Shown here: piece after piece, positions 29,222 to 40,526 of the stretch
Position numbering within the stretch: the first letter of the stretch is position 1
How the letters are laid out: each line of letters begins with the position of its first letter
From: Nemertoderma westbladi
Taxonomy: Eukaryota; Xenacoelomorpha; Nemertodermatida; Nemertodermatidae
Assembly (NCBI GenBank): GCA_032718475.1
Contig: JAUCBJ010001180.1
Coordinates: 1-64,000 of the forward strand
Direction: 5' to 3'
DNA: 64,000 nucleotides
Made by a program: the position numbers and the translations under genes
The notes under the pieces: generated by a model
Database searches by the model: none
Seen by the model: only the letters and a program-made list of their open reading frames with translations
What the model was told of the DNA's origin: nothing

Positions 29222-29902
29222 TAGGCTACTCTGACCGGATGAGCATAAGCTCAAAGGATGGTATGCTTGAGCATGTGGACGACTTCTGTTACCTGGGATC
29301 ATGGATCCGGAAGTCAGGTGAGGACCTTCGAATACGTAAGGGAAAGGCATGGGCAGCCTTGAATAGGCTTTCCAGGATTTGGAAGTCACCTAGAATTAAT
29401 CGGAAACTTAAGGTCCGATTATTTAGAGCAGCAGTAGTTCCAGTACTCCTCTATGGGAGTCCATGCTGGGCTCTAACTGCTGAGGACACCAAATCTCTGG
29501 ATGGCACATTCACAAGAATGCTACGCCGGGTACATTGTGTCAAGTACAATGCACACATCTCCAACCAGACACTATATAACATTGGAGGTGTCTCATTGGT
29601 TCCCCCAAGCTTGACACTAGAACAAAATCGCCTCCGCTTTGCAGGACATTGCTTTCGCCGTGAGGACCAGCCAGTGCATAATCTTGTACTTTGGCAGCCT
29701 CATGGAGTGAATAAGCATGGTGGACAGCCTATGACTTTCTTGAGACGCATCTTAAAGGACACTGGCCTTAAAGATGCGGATGATCTAGCAAATGTCATGG
29801 GTGATAGGGAGTTGTGGCGGTGCAATTTTGTTGACAAGCCGGCACAGCATTCTTAAAAATGCAGCTGCAATGCAGCATGCCGATCATAGTAGTAGTAGGC
29901 TA
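29222..29902 (+). mobile_element. LINE X copy 5, longest intact C-terminal coding part
   Basis: The insertion itself is about 29229-29898, starting mid-element at CTCTGACCGG and ending in the GCAGCTGC box and TAGTAGTAG tail. TAGGCTA is present at both ends (29222-29228 and 29896-29902), partly overlapping the tail. The target is itself a small TAGGCTAAAGG repeat (29189-29228). It encodes one open frame, 29239-29856 (205 codons): SSKDGMLEHV, CYLGSWIRKSGEDL, PVLLYGSPCWALTAED, a C-terminal block FAGHCFRREDQPVHNLVLW and RRILKDTG, and an end at DKPAQHS. RT and endonuclease are missing by 5' truncation. Confidence 0.88.
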
Positions 29903-30294
29903 AAGGATGGTTACTTAAGCCTTAGCTGAAGCAACTTAAACCTTATATATAAGTCACACGTACATAAGATACTAAAGATTTTGTGTGAATATAAATATTG
30001 TAGTAAGGCGAGGTGAGACACTAAAAAATATCTTGGCACCATCACGGTTTGTGGATGGAAGTAAAGAAAATGTAACTTTAGCCTCTTCTATTGCATCAAC
30101 GGGGGTAATTCACTGGAAACGGACAACATGTAAACCATGTGAGAGCATAGAGGCATGATGAAGACGTTTAGTTCAAGTACTAGGGAATTAAATAGGAATC
30201 ATAGGATAAGAGGTGAACTGACATGTAAATGTGAAAGCAAGAACGTCGTGTGTTTGGTGAACTGTAAAGTATGTAAGAAGCAAGCTTGTGGATC
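29903..30294. other. no gene seen
   Basis: Unique AT-rich sequence; no domain or repeat recognised. Confidence 0.4.
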
Positions 30295-30872
30295 GGCCAC
30301 GCGTTGCTTTTCTATAAGTAATTTCCCAAAATTATTGAATAAAATTGCCGCGAAATTAAATATTCATTTCTTATCAGATCAGGTCTAGCCTAAGCCGACA
30401 ACTGATAAATTAACATACTGTAGTACAGTAGTAGGCCTAAGTTAAGTGTGGTTACCACCGGGACAGAGTTCCCTACCGGTACCTGCCAGAACCGGAACCC
30501 AGCTCTTTATATTCCAGTGCAGCAGTAGGCAGGTAGGTACCGGTAACGGTACATATGTTGTACCGTACGTCATGCTGTCATGTGCAGTACGTACGGTAAC
30601 GGGCCTAACTTTGTAATTCATATCCTCAGTAATCAGTCCCAGACCAAGCTATTCCAGTACACAGTCAAACAGGCCTATTAGCTCTCCCGCTATTATTACT
30701 ATATACTGATATATGTGACAGGTACGGTACCCGGTAGACCTCCCTACATAGTTTGTTATACAGTACAACAGTACAACAAATGATAGGCCTACCTGATAAG
30801 AAATGAATATTTAATTTCGCGACAATTTTATTCAATAATTTCGGGAATTTTCTTATATAAAGCAACGCGTGG
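30295..30872. repeat. 80-bp inverted repeat pair with ~416-bp spacer
   Basis: 30295-30376 (starting GGCCACGCGTTGCT) is matched in reverse by 30793-30872 at roughly 88% by eye. The spacer is rich in ACCGGTAC motifs. It may be a small DNA element whose ends are the inverted arms, or two old repeat copies facing each other. Bases 30873-31083 hold nothing I recognise. Confidence 0.6.
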
Positions 30873-31083
30873 CTAATTTTATCTAAAAGTTGGTACCCGG
30901 TGTTATAATAGCCGACAAAAGAGCCTAATAATCAGACTCACGTATCCGGGTAAATTTGGTTAATGTTATGAGAAAAATATTAACCATATACGGTCCATGG
31001 TATGTACCTCAGGGAATAATAGTACATGAGTTGGCGGTCGAATCCGTTTAACAAAATATTAACAAACAGGATTAACAAAATAT

Positions 31084-31521
31084 TTATAAAGTAGATTGGT
31101 CGAACACAACGTGTGTATTCGATCGTTTTGCGCTGTTCTGATCGCCTCGAGTCCACGACGCGGACGAGAGACGAAGATCGGACCTCTCGTACCGCCCCCG
31201 CTGCCCCCGCCCCCGTAAACAAGGGGGTAGATATTTGGCGGAGATTTTACGGAATGTTGGGTCCCAAATCCATAGGATTAGGGGATCTAGTATACAGTTG
31301 AGGGAGCCGATACAGTTCAGTGTGATTGTGAATAGCGTGACCCATTCCGCGCAGATGTTGAGAAGCTCGCAGTCGTAGAGAATCATAACGAAGGAGGGTA
31401 AGACCCCGCAGATGATGTTGACACCTGTGATTAGTATTATCGGGCGAGCAAGTACGAATTCTTTGCCCAAACTTGTCGAAAATCGTCTAATACCTTCGGT
31501 AAAACTCTTCCTTTCTGTAAC
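31084..31521 (-). CDS. last coding exon of a rhodopsin-family G-protein-coupled receptor (partial)
   Basis: The minus-strand exon starts after a good acceptor (TTTTATCCGTTTCAG ends at 31522) in phase 0. It encodes the end of the third intracellular loop (VTERKSFTEGIRRFSTSLGK), TM6 (PIILITGVNIICGVLPSFVM), an extracellular loop, and TM7 (LFTITLNCIGSLNCILDPLI) with DPLIL in place of NPxxY, then helix 8 (FRKISAKYLPPC). A basic, serine-rich cytoplasmic tail ends at the stop at 31084. It is an intact host-type exon; the upstream exons with TM1-TM5 are not in the 5' direction as far as I can see. Ligand class cannot be told. A Penelope-like fragment lies within about 30 bp of the splice acceptor. 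Confidence 0.8.
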   Translation of the reverse strand, partial: VTERKSFTEGIRRFSTSLGKEFVLARPIILITGVNIICGVLPSFVMILYDCELLNICAEWVTLFTITLNCIGSLNCILDPLILWIWDPTFRKISAKYLPPCLRGRGQRGRYERSDLRLSSASWTRGDQNSAKRSNTHVVFDQSTL

Positions 31522-31530
31522 CTGAAACGG

Positions 31531-31805
31531 ATAAAACTTAATCAATATGACTTTAAACAGAGAATAAGGAACTATAAATCACAAATAACTAATGGGAAGA
31601 AACCAAGCTGTTGCGTGGACGCACATTTTGGGCAGAATGGACACACGTGGAATGATTTTCGAATAACCCCAATAGAACACGTATCGAAGGGACCAAACCT
31701 GGAAGAACGTCTTAGACAGAGGGAGGGATTTTGGCAATGTACATTAGGAACACGTTCGTGGGGCCTTCGCGCAGCACGAGGCCCAGTTATGAGATACAAA
31801 TTAAA
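31531..31805 (+). pseudogene. GIY-YIG endonuclease remnant of a Penelope-like element
   Basis: The plus strand encodes DFKQRIRNYKSQITNGKKPS, then CVDAHFGQNGHTWNDFRITP, then LRQREGFWQCTLGT. This is the order of conserved blocks in the C-terminal GIY-YIG nuclease of Penelope-like retroelements (R-x-x-x-H/Y-x-S, HF, then the E-x-F/Y-W-x-x-x-L-x-T block). The GIY-YIG signature itself and the RT are absent. It sits antisense to the receptor gene and just upstream of its last exon. Confidence 0.6.
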
Positions 31806-31865
31806 ATTGTGCGACTGTATCACAAAATCAGGTTATGAGATATTAACCCACACCACCAATTAATC

Positions 31866-32016
31866 AAAGAAAGGGGGACAGTACGTGTTCACCCCTTTTA
31901 ATCTGCACCCCCCCCCTCCCCCCACCCACCAATACATAACCGCGACATCTACCACCCACGGAAGGGTAGCACGAACTTATTTCCAAACGCACGTTCAATA
32001 TGCAAAGCCAGGTGGT
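31866..32016. other. no gene seen
   Basis: Short spacer with a C-rich tract around 31908-31925. Confidence 0.4.
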
Positions 32017-32475
32017 TTATAGGAATATAATCAATGCAGTACTCGTCTTCATTATAATCCTCTTTGCGTTCGACCTGTTTTGTATTAAAATATATTTATT
32101 AAACGCAGGCTGACGCTCTTTATAATAATAATACCTAGGGATGCCAGCTTCCAGACTTTCAATCTTTACTGCCGCGCAAACCCCGCAGAGGAAGTTTTGG
32201 TTTGAGAGATCAAGCCCATCGGCAATTGGTGTTTCAATTTCGGTCCAGGAACTCTGACAATGGGAGCATTCAATCTTAGCTGTGGTCCATTCCCGTGGTT
32301 TCGGCTTCCTTTTCTTCGTCCCAATGACAGATTCTTCTGAAGACGTTTGATTCGCTTTCAGTTTATTGTTGGCGTTTGTGTTTTGAAGTTGTATTCGAGT
32401 GGACAGTCGCGCCGGTTTCGAGGTAACCATACCGACCTGTGATAAGCGTTGGTTTTGTTGAGTGCCGGTATTCAT
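32017..32475 (-). CDS. hypothetical protein with zinc-ribbon-like CxxC pair
   Basis: 152 codons, minus strand. The first 75 residues are polar and basic (GTKKRKPKPREWTTAKIE). Then comes CSHC, a 24-residue spacer and CGVC, which could bind one zinc as a ribbon or PHD-like knuckle, and then YYYYKERQPAFNK. The pattern occurs in ORF1 proteins of some LINEs and in host zinc proteins; neither can be chosen. No intron signals are obvious. Possibly a decayed LINE ORF1. Confidence 0.3.
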   Translation of the reverse strand: MNTGTQQNQRLSQVGMVTSKPARLSTRIQLQNTNANNKLKANQTSSEESVIGTKKRKPKPREWTTAKIECSHCQSSWTEIETPIADGLDLSNQNFLCGVCAAVKIESLEAGIPRYYYYKERQPAFNKYILIQNRSNAKRIIMKTSTALIIFL

Positions 32476-32756
32476 CTTCTCTCACCTCTTCAATGTCAGA
32501 TGTTGCAAATACTGATAACACGAATAACGGTATATATTTCAATACTTGTGGTAATTACCTGAATCCGTACCAGTGGGGACAATTTTTTTTGGCGATTTTC
32601 CCTATGCCCGTGGTGAAACACTTAGACTTTTAATTACCATTACGGCGATTTATCTATGTCTATGGGGAAACACTTAATTAAACTTTAATTACCATTCTGG
32701 CTATTTGTCTATGCCCATGATGAAACACTTTAAAAACTATTTAACTACTTCGTGGG

Positions 32757-33515
32757 TCAGATCGGGTCGAACCGTCTTTCCAATGGAGCGGTAACTGGCG
32801 TGTCCGTCTGTTGCCACAGTACTACCAACGTTAGCCAAGTGAACAATCGGTGCCTGCATAACAGGTCAAAACCGATTCGGGATTTTCTGAGCGAACATTT
32901 TTCGGGCTCGTTTCGATGGGGAAACGTCAACGGCTGTGGCCAACCACTGTGTAGATATGCTCGACGTACACGTTTTCCACAATGGTATTTCCGCTTGGAT
33001 GTCACGGTTTCATCCCACTGCCCATTCTGGAACGATCCCTTAGAGGCTTCATAATCGATGCGGTTATATATAGATATTATCTCGGTTATATAATTGATAT
33101 AGTCAGTTGTCGTGGCAGGATAAATTATTGTCTCCCTGGCAACTTGTTGCCCATTACTTCCGTGACACACAAGTTACAGAATTTTCATCGACGTTTTGTG
33201 GTCTAACATTCCACCCACGCCAAGATATCCACCCTCGTCGTTGGTGCGGGCGGCCAGAGTGCTACGACCACACACATTTCAAGTGCACTAATACAGTAGC
33301 ATCTTTGCCCCGGGTCGAGCTGCGGACCGTCCTTCCTTCTCCCTCAATTTCATTTCCATTTTACAATATTTACAGTTGGGAGGCGACTGGCCCAACCCAT
33401 GGGTATTCCACCATTGCCATATGGCCATCGAGGACGAGGCTTCAATGTCACATAGGTTTAGGTCTTTTAGACAATTGAGATCGCAACCAGGTGTAGAGCA
33501 ATTCAGTTTTGCCAT
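32757..33515 (-). pseudogene. Probable Merlin (IS1016/ISXO2-like) transposase remnant
   Basis: Minus strand. 33515-33288 encodes AIWQWWNTHGLGQSPPNCKY with CKYCKMEMKLREK, like the N-terminal Zn-binding part of Merlin transposases. After stops and a frame change, 33170-32757 encodes QWDETVTSKRKYHCGKRVRR, matching the D-E-x-x-x-x-x-R-K-Y first catalytic block of the ISXO2-like DDE domain. The later catalytic residues cannot be seen. Terminal inverted repeats were not identified. Confidence 0.5.
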
Positions 33516-35219
33516 ATCAGAATTCAGGATATAAAGACTTTATCAAGGTTAACAGGTAGTATGGGTACCGGTCTGCCGGTACCGGTAGGTGGTAGGCTAC
33601 AATGTTACAAACACAAAGCACTGTACAATTATAAGTTCAACAGTACAGTACATATTGTTGATGGGAAAGGGCAGCAGCCAATACTGCAATAGCATAGCTA
33701 GTCGCGGGCTGATGCCTTTAGGGGATGGGATCAGGTTACAAAGAGGTACCGGTATGCAGTATGCAGGTAATTACAGACCTACGTATACATACATAACACA
33801 GTGCATGATATATGTGTTTGTGTGTCTGTTCTGTGTAGTCTGTAGTCCGCAAGAAGAGTGCATAATTCATGGTAATATACAATGGAACAATAATTTTTAT
33901 CACATGCTGCGCGAAGGGCAAATTGACCTCTCTTGGAATTTTTTTTAAAAATGATTAAATACCTACGTTGGACTGCCTGTATATCGAATTTCAGACAAAA
34001 TTAATGAAAATTGAAGAAATGTCGCACATTCTAAAATTGAAATTTTTGCAAAATTTCGAAAAACTCATGAGTTTCTGACATGCTGCGCGAAGCGGAAATA
34101 GCAATATACTGAAATTTTTTTTTTCAATGTGGTCACTATAGGCTGTATAATGCCTGTTAAAATTTAAGGAGGGTTCTGATAAAAAATGTTGACAGGGGAG
34201 TAGAGTTTATCACTGGTACGGATTCAGGATAGAGCCATACTTGTCAATAGTAATATAGATAATTTAGATAACTATTTTATATCTGTACTGTTGAGCAAAC
34301 TCTACATAAATCCCAACCTGTGTATCGCCGGTAGGGCTGTTGCTGTGCAAGCAAGTGCCAGAGTGCTGAAGTGCTAGTTGCCACCGGTCAACCGGTACCG
34401 GTAGTAGGGTGGTATCTACGGTGCGCACTGCAACGGCAGTACAGCAATACGGTGTACCGTGCCAATGACTGAATGATTAGCGGTAACTATCTAAACTATT
34501 ATATTATTATTACCGGTACTGGGCTAATTAGGCCTAAACTATAATCACCGCAAGGGTTGCCGGCGCCGGGGCCATGTTTAACAGTTTAATTAGATTACAT
34601 GATATGGCATGTCTGCAGTGTATGGTACCGGCTGACCAGTATTGCAGTATTGACTGATTGCTGGATTGCAGGATTCTCGATTCAGGGATTGAGTACAGCC
34701 TGACAGTACCGGTACACATGGTACATGCAGATTGGCAGACAGCCCCAATCTGCCAATGTATTGCAAAATTTGTCAGAAAACCAGCTGATTTATCCTACAG
34801 TAATAATAATTTAACGCATTTTAAATTTGGATAAATAAATTTATTATAACTGCAATAACAGATACACTGATGCTGCACGAAGGCCCCACGCAAATTCTAC
34901 TTGGAAAATTTTCAAACTTTTGCCAAACAACATGTGTACCAAGTTTGGATAGATTTCATCAAGGATTGGCCGAGTTATTAACGTTTAAAATAAAATACTG
35001 AAAAAAAACGCGACAGAACGACAGAACGACAGAACGACAGGTTGATTAATGGTACCCCTACGCTAAGGCTCACTCACTTCGTGGCTCGCCCCACAATAGT
35101 GGAGTCGCTTAAGGCTAAAATATAGCAAAATCGTTAATTGCAGGACAAAAGCGTGAAAATGTGACTATATATGTAAAAAAATGTGTAGATTAATCTGAGC
35201 CTGTGTACCAAAAACATTG
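33516..35219. other. no gene seen; short ACCGGTA-rich and GCGCGAAG motifs
   Basis: Mostly AT-rich with scattered ACCGGTACC and GGTACCGG palindromes (33565-33590, 34385-34400, 34625-34720). TGCTGCGCGAAG occurs at about 33906 and 34080, with a variant at 34870. GACAGAAC is repeated four times at about 35012-35040. No coding signal. Confidence 0.4.
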
Positions 35220-37030
35220 ACTACTTCCCTAGCAACAGGGTGACTTTTTCATAGCAACCGGATACTTTTGGTCGTATCTGTTATTGAAACTCGCCATATA
35301 GAAAAATTACGTTTATATAACGTTTATTTAAAGATAGAAGTCGTGTACACGTTTCCATAGCAACCAGTTGACCTTTCCCTAGCAACCACTGTATAATTAA
35401 TCATGATTGAAACTTGGGATAATCAGCCTGACTAGCAATATAAGATTGTTATTAATGACATAGGTGCTGATGCACGTTTCCATTGCAACAGGGTGAGCTT
35501 TCCCTAGCAACCGCAATTAATTCAATTCAATTCAATTCAATTTATTTATTTCCATAGATTGCATAATTATTGACGTGGGCCCCATAGCATAGGTAGATCA
35601 ACCGGAATAGCAATATAAGATTGTTAGTAGTTATGTAGATTAGAGCTGATACACGTTTCAATAAAAATATTTCACTTTAGGCTTATGGGGATAATGTGTG
35701 TTTATAAAACTACAGTTGTAAAAGTAAAAAAGTACGGTTAAAAATCCAAAAATGTAACCACGGGCGGAACTGACCCCATAATAAAAATAATATATGTAAG
35801 CGGATTCAATTCCGCCTCATTACCCACCAGAAAATGGGGTAGTGGCATTTTCAGCAATATGTTGGAGATACGAGATTAGCAATATTAATCTCGTATCACA
35901 ACCAACATTTGGGGGGGGGGGGGGGGGGGCAACACAAGCCCCGAAACCACACACAAAGGAAGGTTAGAGGTCAAACCACCTCGGAGGGGACACAGCTAGC
36001 AGAGGCTAGCAACAGAGGGGAAACACTCCCAGAGAGTGAAAGGGTGAGAAGTAGGTCATTAGCCAATAAGGGCAAAGGAGAGCATCCACTAGGTAGCAGG
36101 CCAAGGTAGCGTAGGAGTGAAGTAATATTGGTATATCAATCATATATTATCTCCTGCTACCGGTTTGTGATTCAGTTTAGTTAGTTACCCAGTTTCAGTG
36201 CAGACGGGTAATATTGTTTTACCGTCATCGTCAACAACATTGGCTGTATATTAATCTATTACCAGTATATCACAATATTGTCATCCGCCATCATATTAAC
36301 TGTGCTATCACTATTATATTAGACCGCCAAGGAACAATATTAACTCTGGACGCTTTTCTCCAACGGCCTCGGCCAAGCAATCAGTGACACCATCCCATCC
36401 TGCGGTGACGCGTACGAACAACCTACCCGGTCGGAATCTCTGATCCCGTCACAATATAATAATACAATGTTGATATAATTCTCTAAAAAATCTGTAAGAA
36501 ATACTTCCAACTTCAATAATTTATTCCAACTGCTTGTTAGACACACTGTATATCAATCACATATGATTCGTATAATTAAAAGAATTGGTATAATTATAAT
36601 ACTAAATAATTTTAATTTACAGTTTTCAGGCTGTGTATTTGATGTATAAACACATTATCCTCATAAAGCCAAAAGTGAATATTTTTTAAATATGGATATC
36701 ACCTTTTGTTTCTATGGAAACGTGCGTCACAGCTATGCTATGGACATTTTGCTATGGACACGTGTATCAGCGCCAATGTTATTACTAACAATCTCCTATT
36801 GCTAGACAGGTTGATTATCCCAAGTTTCAATCATAATTTCATTATTAAATATGCAGCGGTTGCTAGGGAAAGGTCACCCTGTTGCTATGGAAACGTGCAT
36901 CAGCTCCTATGTCATTACTAACAATCTTCTATTGCTAGTCAGGTTGATTATCCCAAGTTTCAATCATAATTTCATTAATTATAGAGTGGTTGCTAGGTAA
37001 AGGTATCCTTGTTGCTATGGAAACGTGTAC
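35220..37030. repeat. Inverted arms with repeated X-box-like sites flanking a solo LTR
   Basis: The left arm (35220-35660) and right arm (36705-37030) carry the same repeated block in opposite orientation. The right arm has two ~130-bp units; shared phrases are GTTGCTAGGGAAAGGT, TTGATTATCCCAAGTTTCAA and GTTGCTATGGAAACGTG. GTTGCTATGGAAAC (36881-36894 and 37011-37024), GTTTCTATGGAAAC (36708-36721) and its complement GTTTCCATAGCAAC (35351-35364) fit the RFX X-box consensus. A solo LTR lies between the arms, and (TTCAA)n runs occur at 35518-35540. Confidence 0.65.
35790..36458 (+). repeat. Solo LTR, 659 bp, related to the gag-only element LTR
   Basis: The LTR is 35795-36453, starting TGTAAGC and ending GATCCCGTCACA. 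The same start region (AATTCCGC) and identical last 12 bases occur in the 527-bp LTR at 16117 and 22576. ATATA is present on both sides (35790-35794, 36454-36458). A single LTR with its target duplication is the usual product of LTR-LTR recombination. It contains a 20-base G run at about 35909-35929. Confidence 0.85.
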
Positions 37031-37128
37031 AGGCTTATATTATAAACTAACCCAGTTATATAATCGTAATTTTTGTATATTATGAATCCTATTATACATC
37101 TCTATTATACAGCTGGCCCACCAACCTA

Positions 37129-37938
37129 AAGTGCCCTCTTTGTAAAATAGATACACATCCACTTGCGAAATGCAACACCTTCTTAAAAAAGACACTAAAG
37201 GAGAGACGACAGACGGCTTTGGACTTGTCGACATGCTTCTTGTACCTTAGACCGGGACATTTGCGACGTAAGTGTAGACTAATAATTGTAAAAACCTGTC
37301 CTGTGTGTTAGGGCTCCCATCACCCTTTGTTACACTTAGACCAGGCCCCGAAGGGAGAAATAGACCAACGTGTACACTTCACCGATTGTGAGACAGACTC
37401 ATCCGATGAAGGACCGGATGCATTCTACCCTGGACAGTTTACCGACGACGATGAATGTTGTAACCATGTTAGTGTGTATGAAGCCTTTGCCTATGAGGAA
37501 CCCGTAGCGGAAGATTGTCTTAAAATTGAGAACAATCCCAACACCCGGTCATTTCAGGATGCCGGGGTGAGAGAGTTTCCGGTACTCAAAGTCCGGATCC
37601 AAGCGGGAAATAGTAGCGTTGTGGTAAATGCCTTAATGGACACAGGAAGTACGGGCACCTTCATAGACGCAAAGTTAGCAAAATCCTTATTCGCCAGGGA
37701 ACAGGGCCATGACATGAAACTAACATTATCTGGGATAATGAAACGTTGGCAATCTACCATTGAGACAAAGTATTATAAGGCATCCTTGTCCACCCCTCAA
37801 GATACCAGTGGCCGGGATAGAGTCTCTAACATTAAAATGTTTGTCATCCGGAATTTTGCCAAAAGTCAACTAATAATATTCCATAATATTCCCCGTTTCA
37901 CCCCACACTACCCAGGCGTACAGATGTTGATAGGCTAA
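37129..37938 (+). pseudogene. BEL/Pao 1 gag knuckles and aspartic protease
   Basis: One frame with a TAG at 37309-37311. Knuckle 1 is CPLCKIDTHPLAKC (C-x2-C-x4-H-x4-C). Knuckle 2 is CFLYLRPGHLRRKC, with its second Cys replaced. The third is CPVC, a stop, then HHPLLH. The protease follows (VLKVRIQAGNSSVVVNALMD then TGSTGTFID), with the DTGS active site intact. The protease processes Gag-Pol. The frame ends where IGQN of the sister element reads IG-stop, a single C-to-T type change. Confidence 0.85.
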
Positions 37939-37970
37939 AATGTACCCGAGGCCTTAGAAATTTTGAAGAA

Positions 37971-38768
37971 ATGACCCAAACATCATCATCGGCCTACGCC
38001 TGTCAAACGAGAGTGGGATGGTTCTGTACCGGGCCTTCCTGGAAAACTCTATTAGAACGAAAAGGACCGACAAGTACATACACCGACACTTGCAATTTAG
38101 TGACCCAGTTTTGCAATGAGATCATAGAGACAGAAGAGGATGTCTTGACTACCCCTGACCAACCCGACAGTGATAGTGACGCCCCCTTGACCTCAGACCA
38201 AGACTGTTTCCTTACTAGGTACAGTGAACCCGATATCGTGTCCCCAATGACCGACCAAGAATTGCTCAGCACCCAGCTGGAGTTGTGTAATTTACTACAC
38301 ACACCTCCCGACCTGCAGCAAGAACTTAGCGAACTAGAGGAAGCCAGGTGTCTTTTAAGGCTGGAAGAGCATACCTTCACTAGGATGCAGCAGGAGATAC
38401 TTGAGCAAAACTCCAATGACAAAGCATTGTCAGTGGAAGAGGAGCGAGCAAAACAGATTCAGAGAACCACCACCAGCTTTTTGCTGGAACAAGGCAAATA
38501 CGAAGTGGGGCTTCTCTGGCGGTCCCCCCAACCCAAACTATTTAATAACAAGACACTTGCGCATAAACGCATTTTACAACTGGAAAGGCGTCTCACAGCC
38601 AACCCGACAGCTCATGGGTTATATAAGGAGCAAATGACCAAGTTCATAAGCAAGGGATATGCGGAACTGGTCCCACCAGACACCCCCAAGACTGACCGGA
38701 CATACTACCTTACTCACCATTACGTCGAACGGGAATACAAACCAGGACGTATAAGGACAATCCCTTAA
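37971..38768 (+). pseudogene. BEL/Pao 1 protease-RT linker and RT N-terminal part
   Basis: Encodes RVGWFCTGPSWKTLLERKG, a long acidic linker, then NDKALSVEEERAKQIQ and HKRILQLERRLTANPTAHGL, YLTHHYVEREYKPGRIRTIP. These match the start of the BEL/Pao RT as in the sister element at 62099-62785. The stop at 38766-38768 is where about 45 bp including the LDGSA-x-MGQSL block of the RT is deleted. Confidence 0.85.
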
Positions 38769-40521
38769 AACTCGGAACTGCTACACAGACCCAACTTGTT
38801 GCAGTCTCTACCTGGAATATTAATGCGCATATGACAATATGACGTTGCCTTTGCTTCAGACATAGAGGGTATGTTCCTGCAAGTGAAAGCATTAGATATT
38901 GACCAGGACATCATGCATTTCTTGTGGTGGACAGAAGGAGATTTCCAGCCCATCGAACTCATGTTCAGTGCTACATCAAACAGCTGACGACCATCGGAAT
39001 GAATTTCCACCATCTGTCATAGATAATATAGACATAGATATTTTCATGGACCATAACTTGAAATCAGCCCCGACAGTTAAGGAAGCCATAGACATTGCTC
39101 AAGGGACAGTAAACTGCCTGAAACTTGGAGGATTTCGGCTGACGAAATTCACTAGCAATTCCCACGAGTTTCTAAAGGCCATACCCCCCGCAGAGCGTGG
39201 CGATACCGAACTAGACTTAAACAAGGACGACCTGCCAGAGACTAAGACGTTAGGACTTTGTTGGCTAACAGAAAGCGATACTATGGTATTCAAAGTCAAG
39301 TTAAGAAAGGGCAAAGCTCGAACCAAGCGCATTTGCCTCAGCATACTTAGCACTTAGTTCGAGCCTATCGGATTTATTAGTCCAGTTATTTTACTGGCTC
39401 GAGATCTCGTTCAGCAAATGTGGAAGGAGAATGAAAGTTGGGACGACCCCTTGACAGGGACACTATTAGAAGACTGGTGGCGATGGGAATGGTCCTTGCC
39501 CAACTTGGAGAAGTTTTCCCTACCCAGAGCATATTTCCCAAATGTAGACTCCCTGCAGACTTACGAACTCTATGTATTCAGTGACGCGAGCGACAAAGGC
39601 ATTGAGATTGTAGCTTACTTTAGATGCGAAACCCCGGATGGTATCACAGTAGCTTTAGTTGCCTCGAAAGCACTTATAAGACCAATAGCTAAAACCAAAG
39701 ACACTTTGACTATACCCAGAGCCGAACTTAAGGTAGCCGTATACGCTACCATCATTGCCGAGAATGTGTTGGCACAGACCGACTATTCAGTAGTGAGGAC
39801 AGTTTACTGGACAGATGCTGCATTAGTTTTAGAATATCTGACCAACATAACATGCCAGTTCAGCGTGTACGTGACAAACCGTGTAGCGCGGATCCTAAAG
39901 GACACTGACGTCAAACAATGGAGACACTGCCCTGGATTGTTAAATCCAGCCAACATTGCTTCTCGCGGCGCCACCCCTCAGGAACTGATAGATACTAAGT
40001 GTTGGTTGCAAGGACCTGCCTTTTTGCAAGGCCCCGAAGATAGTTGGCCCCAAAATTTAATGCCTGCAGAGATAAGGCAGCAAGTGAAGGGCGCGGAAAT
40101 CGCTAAGTCTAAGAACAAGGCATCCAAATCGAAGCTATTCAAAAACATCGACATATCTTCATTACATGTGCGCGAGAGTGTGAGCCCAAAGAGCACCCCA
40201 GATAGTGAAGCCCTCATTACCCTCTCCTTTCCAGACTTGACTGACGGCCTTTCACCGCTCATTAGCAGGGCCATGGATCACTATAGTTCCTGGCACAAAC
40301 TTTGTCGTGCCGTTAATATACTGAAGCGTTATGTGTACTACCGCTGTAATAAAAACAAAATCACACAAGGTAAATTATTGGAGCACGAAGTAGACTATAC
40401 CAACATGCAGCTACTCCAATTATCCCAAATGCAAGAAAAGGCTCCAATGTACGAATACCACCTTAAGCACCCCGCTACGCAGTCAAACTATAAATTCTCC
40501 AGTGTGATATCGACGGCCTAA
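38769..40521 (+). pseudogene. BEL/Pao 1 RT palm and RNase H
   Basis: Three frame segments. RT motif A reads FASDIEGMFLQVKALD (38850-38897). The YxDD position reads IFMDHNLKS (39040-39070), so the second catalytic Asp is lost. The Peptidase_A17-associated region follows (LGLCWLTESDTMVFKVK, then EPIGFISPVILLARDLV). RNase H follows, with ELYVFSDASDKGIEIV, TIPRAELKVAVYA, TVYWTDAALVLEYL and a downstream HCPGLLNPANIASRG. Sequence between 38945 and 38990 is deleted relative to the family. Confidence 0.85.
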
Positions 40522-40526
40522 TCAGA

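Noticed and set aside
33550-34740. ACCGGTA-rich stretch as a satellite or regulatory array
   Set aside because: Motifs are scattered without constant spacing; it looks like composition bias rather than an array.
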